Source: an uncultured Erysipelotrichaceae bacterium
Lineage (GTDB): Bacteria; Bacillota_I; Bacilli_A; Erysipelotrichales; Coprobacillaceae
NCBI GenBank assembly: GCA_945981915.1
Contig: CAMFRJ010000017.1
Coordinates: 1-12,128, forward strand
Reading direction: 5' to 3'
DNA length: 12,128 nucleotides
Shown: positions 1 to 6,723 of the stretch, one piece after another
Numbering within the stretch: the first letter of the stretch is position 1
How the letters are laid out: each line of letters begins with the position of its first letter
Program-made: the position numbers and the translations under genes
Notes under the pieces: generated by a model
Told to the model about the DNA's origin: nothing
Seen by the model: only the letters and a program-made list of their open reading frames with translations
The model's database searches: none

Positions 1-1
1 G

Positions 2-1174
2 GATATGGTTGTTTACGAAGATGAAAAAATAAAGAAAGAAAAAGTTTTAGAAGAAATCAATAATTATATCCAAAAGATAAATGGGCGTTTAGATAATTCA
101 TTGGCGAAATATGATGTTGAAGATATCAAGATTCAATTAAAAGAAGGGAAATCACAGCTAGAACAGCTTAATCAACAAATTGAATATATTCAAAAAGAAT
201 ACAATCAATCTCAAAAGGAACATGTTCAATTAGAAACGCAAAAAACAGCTTTGTTGCATCAAATCGAAAAACAGCACAAAGAATTAGAATCTATTGACCA
301 ACAATATCATGAACAACTCCAACAATATGAAGATGAAGCACTCTTCCTTTCTTTAAAAGAACAAATTGGACGACTTGAACAATATGAAAAACAATATCAA
401 GATTATATGATTGCACGACAATCTTTACAACAACAGATTGCTTCTTTAAAAGAAGAAGTCAAAGATCTGTCATATATTGATTTAAAAGAATTACAAAATC
501 ATCTTCAAGAGTTATCAAAACAAATCAATTCTTTAAAAGAAGTTATTGATCAAGACAAATTATCTTATGCTTTGAAAAAGAAACAAATCTTAGAAATAGA
601 AAAAATTAATGATACATTAAAAGATAATGAAAAAGTTTATCAACAATATATGGATCTATCTTATGTGACAAGTGGGAAAAATGAATCAAGAGTATCTTTA
701 GAAAGATATGTTTTGGCTGCCTATTTTGAAAAGATGTTACTTTATGCCAATGATATGATGAAAGAATTAACTCAAGGAAGATACCGTTTGGTACGTAAAG
801 ATTATGCAAGTAAAGGAAGCAGTAAACAAGGATTAGAATTAGATGTTTTTGATTATGAAAGTGGTGTATCACGAGATATTAAGACTTTATCTGGGGGAGA
901 ATCATTTAAAGCAGCTTTATCGCTAGCTTTAGGATTATCTTATATGATACAAGATCATGCAGGTGGTATTGAGTTAAATACATTATTTATTGATGAAGGA
1001 TTTGGTTCTTTAGATAGTCAATCTTTAGATCAGGCATTGAATTGTTTATTAGAATTACATCAGGACAATAAACTCATTGGTATTATTTCACATGTTAGTG
1101 AATTAAAAGATCGTATTGATAGTCAAATTGTGATTACAAGAGAAAGAAAGACGAGTCAGATTACAATAAAATAA
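2..1174 (+). CDS. sbcC: SbcC, ATPase subunit of the SbcCD nuclease (C-terminal part, 5' truncated)
   Basis: The reading frame is open to the left edge, so this is the C-terminal ~390 residues of a protein that is usually about 1000 residues long. SbcC is the SMC/Rad50-like ATPase that works with the SbcD nuclease on DNA ends, hairpins and palindromes. The first ~200 residues are a charged, Gln/Glu/Lys-rich coiled coil, the returning arm of the Rad50 hinge. The zinc-hook CxxC must lie upstream, because none is visible here. The C-terminal ATPase lobe is intact: ABC signature LSGGESFKAALSLALG (near bases 887-935), Walker B and D-loop LFIDEGFGSLD (near 980-1015), and the switch histidine in GIISHVSELKDRI (near 1078-1116). 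SbcD is expected upstream by family habit, but it is not in the window. The identification rests on the ATPase motifs and is firm. The N-terminal half cannot be judged. Confidence 0.93.
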   Translation, partial: DMVVYEDEKIKKEKVLEEINNYIQKINGRLDNSLAKYDVEDIKIQLKEGKSQLEQLNQQIEYIQKEYNQSQKEHVQLETQKTALLHQIEKQHKELESIDQQYHEQLQQYEDEALFLSLKEQIGRLEQYEKQYQDYMIARQSLQQQIASLKEEVKDLSYIDLKELQNHLQELSKQINSLKEVIDQDKLSYALKKKQILEIEKINDTLKDNEKVYQQYMDLSYVTSGKNESRVSLERYVLAAYFEKMLLYANDMMKELTQGRYRLVRKDYASKGSSKQGLELDVFDYESGVSRDIKTLSGGESFKAALSLALGLSYMIQDHAGGIELNTLFIDEGFGSLDSQSLDQALNCLLELHQDNKLIGIISHVSELKDRIDSQIVITRERKTSQITIK

Positions 1175-1192
1175 GATTCATCTTTTCTTATC

Positions 1193-1221
1193 TTGCTTGT
1201 TAGTGGTTATTATAGTAAAAT
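1193..1221 (+). promoter_or_regulatory. Probable sigma-A promoter of proS
   Basis: A -35 box TTGCTT (1193-1198) and a -10 box TAAAAT (1216-1221) are separated by 17 bases. They lie just ahead of the AGGAGG ribosome binding site (1236-1241) of proS. The leader of 74 bases between sbcC and proS is too short for a T-box riboswitch. Box similarity and spacing are the only evidence. Confidence 0.45.
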
Positions 1222-1248
1222 AATAAAGAAATTTTAGGAGGAAAATAT

Positions 1249-2688
1249 ATGGCAAATAATAAGAAAAATGAGGCAATTACTGCTAGAGACGTTGATTTTG
1301 CAAAATGGTATACAGATGTTTGTAGAAAAGCAGAATTAATGGATTATAGTGGAGTAAAAGGATTTATTATCTATCGTCCTTATGGCTATGCTCTTTGGGA
1401 ACAAATTCAAAGCTATATGGATAAAAAATTCAAAGAAACTGGACATGAAAATGTTTATATGCCGATGTTGATCCCTCAATCTTTATTACAAAAAGAAGCT
1501 GATCACGTAGAAGGATTCGCTCCAGAATGTGCGGTTGTGACACAAGGTGGTTTGGATAAACTTGAAGAAAATCTTGTTATCAGACCAACATCAGAAACAT
1601 TATTCTGTGAACATTATGCAAAAATCGTGAATTCTTATCGTGATTTACCAAAATTATATAATCAATGGTGTTCTGTTGTCAGATGGGAAAAAACGACAAG
1701 ACCATTTTTACGTGGATCTGAATTTTTATGGCAAGAAGGTCATACAATTCATGCTAGTGAACAAGAAGCTAGAGAAGAAACATTACGTATGTTAGATATT
1801 TATAAAGATACTGCAAAAGATTTATTGGCTATTCCAATGGTTACTGGTAGAAAAACAGAAAGTGAAAAATTTGCTGGTGCCGAAGAAACATATACAATGG
1901 AAGCTTTAATGCATGACGGAAAAGCTTTACAATCTGGGACAACACATTATTTTGGACAAGGATTTGCAAAAGCATTTGATGTCAAATTCTTAAATAAAGA
2001 GAATAAACAAGAATATGTTTATCAGACATCTTGGGGTGTATCTACAAGATTATTAGGTGCAATCATTATGGTTCATGGTGATGATAATGGTTTGGTATTA
2101 CCACCACGTGTTGCACCTATTCAAGTCATCATAGTCCCTGTTATGCAACATAAAGAAGGTGTTTTAGATAAAGCTTATGAACTTGAAAAACAATTAAAGG
2201 CTGCAGGATTAAGAGTGAAAGTTGATGCTAGCGATAAAACACCAGGTTATAAATTTGCTGATGCTGAAATGCGAGGGATTCCAGTACGTTTAGAGATTGG
2301 ACCAAAAGATATCGAAAAAGGACAATGTATTCTTGCAAAACGTGTTAATGGGTCAAAGACATCATATCCATTAGATGACCATCTTGGTCAAAACATCTTG
2401 CAATTATTAGATCAAATTCATGATGAAATGTATCAAAAAGCGTTACAATTCAGAGATGAAAATATCAGAACTGCTCATAATTATGATGAATTTAAAGATA
2501 TCTTAGAGAATAAAGCAGGATATATTAGAATGATGTGGTGTGGAGATGCTATTTGTGAAGAACAAATCAAAAATGAAACAGGGGCAACATCAAGATGTAT
2601 CAAGGAAGATGAAGAACCATTTGATAATGTTTGTCCAATTTGTGGAAAGCCAGCAAAAAAAGTGGTTTATTTTGCAAAAGCCTATTAA
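1249..2688 (+). CDS. proS: Prolyl-tRNA synthetase, archaeal/eukaryote-like short form
   Basis: This is a class II aminoacyl-tRNA synthetase that charges tRNA-Pro with proline in the cytoplasm. At 479 residues it belongs to the short type without the bacterial editing insertion between motifs 2 and 3. Visible landmarks are RPTSET (proline/ATP site), motif 2 in VVRWEKTTRPFLRGSEFLWQ, and motif 3 in STRLLGAIIMVHGDDNG. These are followed by an anticodon-binding domain and the C-terminal zinc domain with Cys431, Cys436, Cys462 and Cys465 (plus Cys450). The chain ends in the family's characteristic Tyr (AKAY). A perfect AGGAGG sits 7 bases before the ATG. A predicted promoter lies upstream and a strong terminator starts at the stop codon, so it is probably monocistronic. 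Loss of the editing insertion is typical of this type; a separate trans-editing protein would be needed and is not seen here. Confidence 0.97.
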   Translation: MANNKKNEAITARDVDFAKWYTDVCRKAELMDYSGVKGFIIYRPYGYALWEQIQSYMDKKFKETGHENVYMPMLIPQSLLQKEADHVEGFAPECAVVTQGGLDKLEENLVIRPTSETLFCEHYAKIVNSYRDLPKLYNQWCSVVRWEKTTRPFLRGSEFLWQEGHTIHASEQEAREETLRMLDIYKDTAKDLLAIPMVTGRKTESEKFAGAEETYTMEALMHDGKALQSGTTHYFGQGFAKAFDVKFLNKENKQEYVYQTSWGVSTRLLGAIIMVHGDDNGLVLPPRVAPIQVIIVPVMQHKEGVLDKAYELEKQLKAAGLRVKVDASDKTPGYKFADAEMRGIPVRLEIGPKDIEKGQCILAKRVNGSKTSYPLDDHLGQNILQLLDQIHDEMYQKALQFRDENIRTAHNYDEFKDILENKAGYIRMMWCGDAICEEQIKNETGATSRCIKEDEEPFDNVCPICGKPAKKVVYFAKAY

Positions 2689-2714
2689 GAAGCGAAAGCT
2701 TCTTTTCTTTTTTT
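2687..2714 (+). terminator. Rho-independent terminator of proS
   Basis: A 7-bp stem AAGAAGC/GCTTCTT (2687-2693 and 2698-2704) closes on a GAAA tetraloop and runs into TTCTTTTTTT. The stem begins inside the proS stop codon. Confidence 0.85.
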
Positions 2715-2722
2715 GAAAAGAT

Positions 2723-2736
2723 GTTGACATATCAAC
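2723..2736. promoter_or_regulatory. Operator palindrome O1, probable MarR-family binding site
   Basis: GTTGACATATCAAC is a 14-bp inverted repeat, perfect except for one base pair. It covers the -35 box of the marR promoter and matches the second site (2751-2764) in 13 of 14 bases, 28 bp away centre to centre. MarR-family dimers typically bind short palindromes of this kind in their own promoters. Binding here is inferred. Confidence 0.7.
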
Positions 2737-2752
2737 TAATTGATATTATAGT
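2724..2752 (+). promoter_or_regulatory. Sigma-A promoter of the marR-MATE operon
   Basis: A consensus -35 TTGACA (2724-2729) and a -10 TATAGT (2747-2752) are 17 bases apart. The -35 lies inside the first operator palindrome. The -10 touches the second, whose body covers the expected start site near 2759. This geometry is that of a repressible promoter. Confidence 0.75.
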
Positions 2753-2764
2753 TGATATATCAAC
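2751..2764. promoter_or_regulatory. Operator palindrome O2, probable MarR-family binding site
   Basis: GTTGATATATCAAC is a perfect 14-bp palindrome. It overlaps the end of the -10 box and the expected transcription start of the marR-MATE operon. Together with O1 it would let the regulator block both promoter boxes. Confidence 0.75.
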
Positions 2765-2781
2765 AAAAGGGATGGGTGACT

Positions 2782-3192
2782 ATGAAAATAGGAAGATTGA
2801 TTGCGAATGTCAATAATAAGAAAAATACATATATGAATATGTTACTTAAACAATTGGATTTGAGTCATGGACAAGCAATTGCTTTGATGAAAATTCATAA
2901 ACATCAAGTTATTCAACAGGATGTTTTAACAAAACATTTGCTTATTGATAAAAGTGCTGTAACGAGAATATTAAAATCATTAGAAGACAAAGAATTGATT
3001 GTCAAAAAAATGAGTGAAAATGATCGTCGTGTTTTTGATATTTCCTTAACACAAAAAGGTGAGAAATTATATCCAGAAATTAAAAAGATCATTGATGAAA
3101 CGACACGTACGATGTTAAAAGGTATTGATCAAAAGCAACAGGAACAATTGTTTGAATTATTATCAAAAGTAAAAAGGAATTTGGAGAGATGA
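2782..3192 (+). CDS. MarR-family transcriptional repressor of the adjacent MATE pump
   Basis: This 136-residue protein has the MarR winged-helix plan: an N-terminal dimerisation helix, then a helix-turn-helix around VLTKHLLIDKSAVTRILKSL. The wing has the hallmark ENDRRVFDISLTQKGEKL (Asp-Arg-Arg then the turn), and a C-terminal helix closes the dimer. ATG 2782 is chosen because it follows GGGTGA/AAGGG. A TTG at 2752 is also in frame, but it lies inside the operator and at the predicted transcript start. The MATE gene follows with one base between stop and start, so the two are co-transcribed. The layout parallels mepR-mepA of Staphylococcus aureus, in which a MarR-type repressor controls itself and a MATE multidrug pump and is released by drugs. 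The inducing ligand cannot be read from the sequence. Confidence 0.9.
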   Translation: MKIGRLIANVNNKKNTYMNMLLKQLDLSHGQAIALMKIHKHQVIQQDVLTKHLLIDKSAVTRILKSLEDKELIVKKMSENDRRVFDISLTQKGEKLYPEIKKIIDETTRTMLKGIDQKQQEQLFELLSKVKRNLER

Positions 3193-3193
3193 T

Positions 3194-4537
3194 ATGAATA
3201 AAGATGAAAAAATGAAAACAAAAAAGATTTTACCTTTACTCGTAGAATTTTCTATTCCTGCGATGATAGGTATGTTGGTTAATGCGATATATAATATCGT
3301 TGATAGAATGTTTATTGGCAATGCTCCAGAGCTAGGATCAATAGGACTTGCAGGAATTAGTGTTTGTTATCCTGTGACACTTATTGTTATGGCTATTTCT
3401 CTCATGGTTGGTATGGGTGGAGCAACACGTTTTTCAATTTCTTTAGGTATGGAAAAAAGAGATGATGCTGCGACTTATATGGGGAATGCATTATCTTTAA
3501 CGGTTATATTTGGATTATTGTTTATGATATTTGGGAATTTATTTCTAGAACCTTTATTAAAAATACTAGGTGCTAGTCAAAATGTTTTACCTTATGCAAA
3601 AAGTTATTTAAGTATTATTTTATATGGAGCTGTCTTTCAATGTGTTGCCATGGCAGGAAATAACTTTTCTAGGGCACAAGGAAATCCCAAAAATGCGATG
3701 ATTTCACAAATGTTAGGTGCTGGATTTAATATTATTTTTGATTATATTTTGATCATAGTTTGTCATATGGGAATGGAAGGGGCAGCTTTAGCAACTATTG
3801 GTGGTCAGCTTTTAAGTGCCTTGTGGCAATTATCATTTTTATTTGGTCAAAGAACGATCATTACATTAAATCATCATTTATTAAAATTGAAATTAAGATA
3901 TGTGAAAGATATTATCAAAACAGGGATTCCTGCTTTCTTAATGCAAATATCTAATAGTGTTTTGAATATTATTTTAAATTCGACATTGGTACAATATGGT
4001 GGTGATATTGCTCTAAGTGCGATTGGTATTGTCACAAGTATTCAAACTTTGATTTTGATGCCTATTACAGGATTAATGCAAGGACAACAGCCATTGATAT
4101 CTTATAATTATGGAGCTAAACAAATGGAACGTGTTAAAGAAACTGTGAAATATGCGGTTATTGGTGCAACAGTCATTAGTGTTATTGGATTTCTAGCTGT
4201 TCAATTATTGACAAAACCTATTGTTTATTGTTTCAATAATGAAAACAATGTTGTTCAATTAACTGTCAATGCGTTACATATATGGTTTATGATGCTGCCA
4301 GTTGTTGGCTGTCAAGTGATGTGTGCGAATTACTTTCAGGCAGTTGGAAAGATTAAAATATCAAGTGTTTTGAATTTATTAAGACAGGTCATTATTTTAA
4401 TTCCATGTATCTATATTTTTTCTTCATTATTTGGCTTATATGGTATTTTCTATGCAGTTCCTGTGGCAGATACATTAGCATTTATCATGACTGTCATTTT
4501 GTTTATAAAAACAATAAAAATGGATACTAAAATTTAG
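3194..4537 (+). CDS. MATE-family multidrug efflux transporter (MepA-like)
   Basis: This 447-residue integral membrane protein is a MATE antiporter, which expels cationic drugs or toxic metabolites in exchange for Na+ or H+. The N-terminus carries the typical first-helix block EFSIPAMIGMLVNAIYNIVD, followed by RMFIGN. About twelve hydrophobic segments follow in two six-helix halves; the second half begins near GIPAFLMQISNSVLN. Length and opening sequence fit the MepA subgroup (about 450 residues). The gene starts one base after the marR stop, with GGAGA (3183-3187) as ribosome binding site. Regulation is probably by the upstream MarR protein through the paired palindromes. The last five codons (MDTKI) are part of the terminator hairpin shared with the convergent cyclophilin gene. 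Substrates cannot be predicted. Confidence 0.92.
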   Translation: MNKDEKMKTKKILPLLVEFSIPAMIGMLVNAIYNIVDRMFIGNAPELGSIGLAGISVCYPVTLIVMAISLMVGMGGATRFSISLGMEKRDDAATYMGNALSLTVIFGLLFMIFGNLFLEPLLKILGASQNVLPYAKSYLSIILYGAVFQCVAMAGNNFSRAQGNPKNAMISQMLGAGFNIIFDYILIIVCHMGMEGAALATIGGQLLSALWQLSFLFGQRTIITLNHHLLKLKLRYVKDIIKTGIPAFLMQISNSVLNIILNSTLVQYGGDIALSAIGIVTSIQTLILMPITGLMQGQQPLISYNYGAKQMERVKETVKYAVIGATVISVIGFLAVQLLTKPIVYCFNNENNVVQLTVNALHIWFMMLPVVGCQVMCANYFQAVGKIKISSVLNLLRQVIILIPCIYIFSSLFGLYGIFYAVPVADTLAFIMTVILFIKTIKMDTKI

Positions 4538-4557
4538 TATCCATTATTTCATTTTTT
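4519..4557. terminator. Bidirectional terminator between MATE and cyclophilin genes
   Basis: Arms AATGGATACTAAA (4519-4531) and TTTAGTATCCATT (4533-4545) are a perfect 13-bp inverted repeat around one base, so the real loop will open a few pairs. On the plus strand it runs into ATTTCATTTTTT. On the minus strand it runs into TTTTTATTGTTTTT. It contains the MATE stop codon and touches the cyclophilin stop. Confidence 0.8.
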
Positions 4558-5146
4558 GGCATCTTATTGATTCAATAATCGGTTGATTTTCTTTCTTAAC
4601 TGTCCCGTTTTGATCTTCAACTTTTGTATCTTTACAAATTTGATCAACAATTTCCATTCCTTCATAAACATAACCAAAGACAGCATAATCTCCATCAAGG
4701 TATGTTGAATCACTTTGTACAATAAAGAATTGGGAAGTAGCACTGTCATTATCTTGACTTCTTGCCATTGACAAAGCACCACGTGTATGTGAAAGTGGAT
4801 TTTCAATATTATTATTGCTGAATTCTCCTTGAATTGTTTCATCACTACCACCAGTACCATTACCGTTTGGATCGCCACCTTGAATCATAAAGCCATCAAT
4901 AATACGATGAAAAGTCAAGCCATCGTAAAATTTTTCTTTACATAAATTAACAAAATTCGTGACTGTGATAGGGGCTGTGTCTGCATCTATTTCAGCCTTG
5001 ATTGTTCCATAATCTTTGACAACGATGTCAACTTGATAGTTTCCTTTTAAATAATCTGTTTTTTCTTTTGTTTCTTCTTTAGGAGAACAAGCTATTAATC
5101 CTAAACATAAAAAACAAAGAAGTCCATATTTGAGTATTGTCTTCAT
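4544..5146 (-). CDS. Peptidyl-prolyl cis-trans isomerase, cyclophilin-type lipoprotein
   Basis: This 200-residue cyclophilin catalyses cis-trans isomerisation of X-Pro bonds, here as a membrane-anchored lipoprotein on the outer face. The signal peptide is MKTILKYGLLCFLCLGLIAC with lipobox LIAC; Cys20 would be lipidated. A short linker leads to the cyclophilin domain (about residues 35-197). The active-site run FHRIIDGFMIQGGDP gives Arg81, Phe86, Met87 and Gln89, which match the catalytic Arg55, Phe60, Met61 and Gln63 of human cyclophilin A. SQFFIVQSD and YAVFGYV are further family landmarks. The ribosome binding site AAGGGGTGA lies 5 bases before the ATG, and an extended -10 promoter is just upstream. 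It is convergent with the MATE gene and divergent from the pyridoxamine kinase operon, so it is probably a single-gene unit. A role in folding exported proteins is inferred from location and family. Confidence 0.93.
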   Translation of the reverse strand: MKTILKYGLLCFLCLGLIACSPKEETKEKTDYLKGNYQVDIVVKDYGTIKAEIDADTAPITVTNFVNLCKEKFYDGLTFHRIIDGFMIQGGDPNGNGTGGSDETIQGEFSNNNIENPLSHTRGALSMARSQDNDSATSQFFIVQSDSTYLDGDYAVFGYVYEGMEIVDQICKDTKVEDQNGTVKKENQPIIESIRCQKMK

Positions 5147-5164
5147 TTATTTCACCCCTTCCCT

Positions 5165-5192
5165 ATTATAACAAATATTTTTAATTTGAAAA
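5165..5192 (-). promoter_or_regulatory. Promoter of the cyclophilin gene (extended -10)
   Basis: On the minus strand TGTTATAAT (5165-5173) is a perfect -10 hexamer with the TGn extension. A weak -35 TTTTCA (5187-5192) lies 16 bases upstream. The ribosome binding site follows at 5152-5160. Confidence 0.6.
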
Positions 5193-5197
5193 CATTA

Positions 5198-5226
5198 TTC
5201 ATAAATATCTCTCTTTGTGTTAGAAT
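5198..5226 (+). promoter_or_regulatory. Promoter of the pyridoxamine kinase operon (extended -10)
   Basis: The -10 TAGAAT (5221-5226) is preceded by TGT, an extended -10. A partial -35 TTCATA (5198-5203) lies 17 bases upstream. The predicted start near 5233 would give a leader of only about 16 bases before ATG 5249. It lies back to back with the cyclophilin promoter. Confidence 0.5.
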
Positions 5227-5248
5227 ATCATTCAAGAAGGTGATGAAG

Positions 5249-6067
5249 ATGAGAGAAAAAAGAATTGTTTTAATTAATGATGTGACTGGATTTAGTAGAT
5301 GTTCAGTTGCTTGTCAGTTGCCTATTATTTCAACAATGGGAATTGAAACAGTTTTTGTACCTACAGCTATTTTATCAATTAATACTTATCATCAGGATTA
5401 TTTTTTTGATGACTATACAACAAAGATGAATGATTATATTGCTACATATAAAAAAAGACATGTTGAATTTGATGGTATATGTAGTGGCTTTTTAGGATCA
5501 GAAAAACAAATTGATATTGTGAAAGATTTTTTTCAATATTTTTCTAATGAAGATAATTTTGTTTTGGTTGATCCTGTTATGGGTGATCATGGAAAATTAT
5601 ATCCAACATATAATTTAAAAATGCAAGAAAAAATGAGAGAATTGATGCCTTATGCATCAATTGTTACACCTAATCTTACAGAGTTATGTGCCTTGATTGA
5701 TGAAGATTATCATGAAACTTTTCAAAGTGAAGAATTGATGAGAATGTGTCAAAAATTAAATCAAATGGGACCAGAAATGATTGTTGTGACAGGGATTTCA
5801 ATGGACAATCAGATATTAAATTTTGTCTATGATCATGGAAAGACCTATCAGGTTATTGTTGATCGTATCGGTGAAGACAGGAGTGGAACAGGGGATGTGA
5901 TCTCTGCTGTGATTGCTGGAAGCTATCTTAATGGTCATAGTTTTTTAGATAGTGTCAAAAAAGCGACTGACTTTGCTTCAAAATGCATTCAGCATTCAGT
6001 AGACATAGATGCACATCCTCATTTAGGGCTGTGCTTTGAACCATTATTAAAGGAATTGGGGGAATAA
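5249..6067 (+). CDS. Pyridoxamine/pyridoxal kinase, ribokinase (PfkB) fold
   Basis: This 272-residue kinase probably phosphorylates pyridoxal, pyridoxamine or pyridoxine with ATP in the vitamin B6 salvage route. The start INDVTGFSRCSVACQLPIIS matches the family's opening (DISGFGKCS type), and VDPVMGDHGKLY and TPNLTELCAL are characteristic of pyridoxal kinases. GTGD (residues 213-216) supplies the anion hole and the catalytic Asp216. ATG 5249 is chosen because GGTGA (5239-5243) lies 5 bases before it. An in-frame ATG at 5243 overlaps that site, and an upstream TTG at 5186 would precede the predicted promoter. It is first in an operon: its stop shares one base with the start of the radical SAM gene. 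A hydroxymethylpyrimidine kinase (ThiD-like) role is a less likely alternative, since both enzymes share the fold. Confidence 0.88.
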   Translation: MREKRIVLINDVTGFSRCSVACQLPIISTMGIETVFVPTAILSINTYHQDYFFDDYTTKMNDYIATYKKRHVEFDGICSGFLGSEKQIDIVKDFFQYFSNEDNFVLVDPVMGDHGKLYPTYNLKMQEKMRELMPYASIVTPNLTELCALIDEDYHETFQSEELMRMCQKLNQMGPEMIVVTGISMDNQILNFVYDHGKTYQVIVDRIGEDRSGTGDVISAVIAGSYLNGHSFLDSVKKATDFASKCIQHSVDIDAHPHLGLCFEPLLKELGE

Positions 6068-6711
6068 TGATGATTTTATATACTTTATATCGCAACAGTT
6101 ATATTGATATTAAAAATTTAGAAAGTACAAAAGGAATCACTTGTTATGTCAATTCAACAAATCGTTGTACTTGTTCATGTACATTCTGTTTAAGACAGAC
6201 AAAGGAAATGTTGGAAGGAAATACTTTATGGTTAAAAGAAGAACCAACGGTTCAAGAAATCATTGATGAATTCGAAAAATATGATCTCAATGATTTTCAA
6301 GAGATTGTTTTTTGTGGTTTTGGGGAACCATTAATGAGACATGATGATTTGATGAAAGTCGCTGCTTATTTGAAAAAGCGAAAACCTGATCTTAAGACAA
6401 GAGTCAATACGAATGGGCTATCATCATTATATCATCAAAGAGATATTACAAGTGAATTGAAAGGCTTAATTGATACTGTTTCGGTAAGTCTCAATGCGAG
6501 CAATAAAGAAGAATATTTACGTTTAACGAGAAGTCGTTATGGTATAGAATCTTTTGATGAGATGCTTGATTTTACAAAAAAATGTAAAGCTTATGTGCCT
6601 CATGTTGTGTTAACTGTCGTTGATATTATTGGGGAAGAAGAAATTCATAAATGTCAAAAAATTGCTGATGAAATAGGTGTTACTTTAAGGGTACGCCCAT
6701 TTGAAGAATAG
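6067..6711 (+). CDS. Radical SAM protein of the TatD-associated type
   Basis: This 214-residue radical SAM protein has the cluster motif NRCTCSCTFC, with Cys34, Cys38 and Cys41 in CxxxCxxC spacing to hold the 4Fe-4S cluster. GFGEP follows as the SAM-binding GGEP-type motif. RVNTNGL and the SVSLNASNKEEYLRLTR block resemble the small radical SAM family often found next to or fused with tatD. The chemistry of that family is not known to me. An extra cysteine, Cys36, sits inside the motif. The protein ends at RVRPFEE with no auxiliary cysteine domain, so only one cluster is expected. ATG 6067 overlaps the kinase stop by one base; ATG 6070 is equally possible with GGGGGA (6058-6063). Translational coupling to the kinase is likely. 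No tatD is in this window, so family assignment is from sequence resemblance alone. Confidence 0.82.
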   Translation: MMILYTLYRNSYIDIKNLESTKGITCYVNSTNRCTCSCTFCLRQTKEMLEGNTLWLKEEPTVQEIIDEFEKYDLNDFQEIVFCGFGEPLMRHDDLMKVAAYLKKRKPDLKTRVNTNGLSSLYHQRDITSELKGLIDTVSVSLNASNKEEYLRLTRSRYGIESFDEMLDFTKKCKAYVPHVVLTVVDIIGEEEIHKCQKIADEIGVTLRVRPFEE

Positions 6712-6723
6712 GAGATCAAGATC

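Noticed and set aside
100..640. A tandem repeat, suggested by recurring CAA/GAA-rich triplets
   Set aside because: These encode the heptads of the SbcC coiled coil. No fixed repeat unit is present.
606..872. A minus-strand frame of 88 codons inside sbcC
   Set aside because: It is antisense to the conserved SbcC C-terminal region, with no ribosome binding site or recognisable motif.
1171..1191. A terminator after sbcC (ATAAGA/TCTTAT)
   Set aside because: The stem is only 6 A/T-rich pairs with a 9-base loop and no U-run. It may be too weak to end transcription, so sbcC could read into proS.
1175..1248. A T-box riboswitch ahead of proS
   Set aside because: The 74-base gap is too short, and no T-box sequence is visible.
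2752..2781. Ten extra N-terminal residues for the MarR protein from TTG 2752
   Set aside because: This TTG lies within the operator palindrome and at the predicted transcript start, with no ribosome binding site ahead. ATG 2782 has one.
2631..2816. A 61-codon frame spanning the proS end, terminator and marR promoter
   Set aside because: It runs through a terminator, a promoter and two operators. No family resemblance and no ribosome binding site are seen.
5186..5248. A longer pyridoxamine kinase starting at TTG 5186
   Set aside because: It would start upstream of the predicted promoter and add a segment absent from the family. GGTGA sits 5 bases before ATG 5249.
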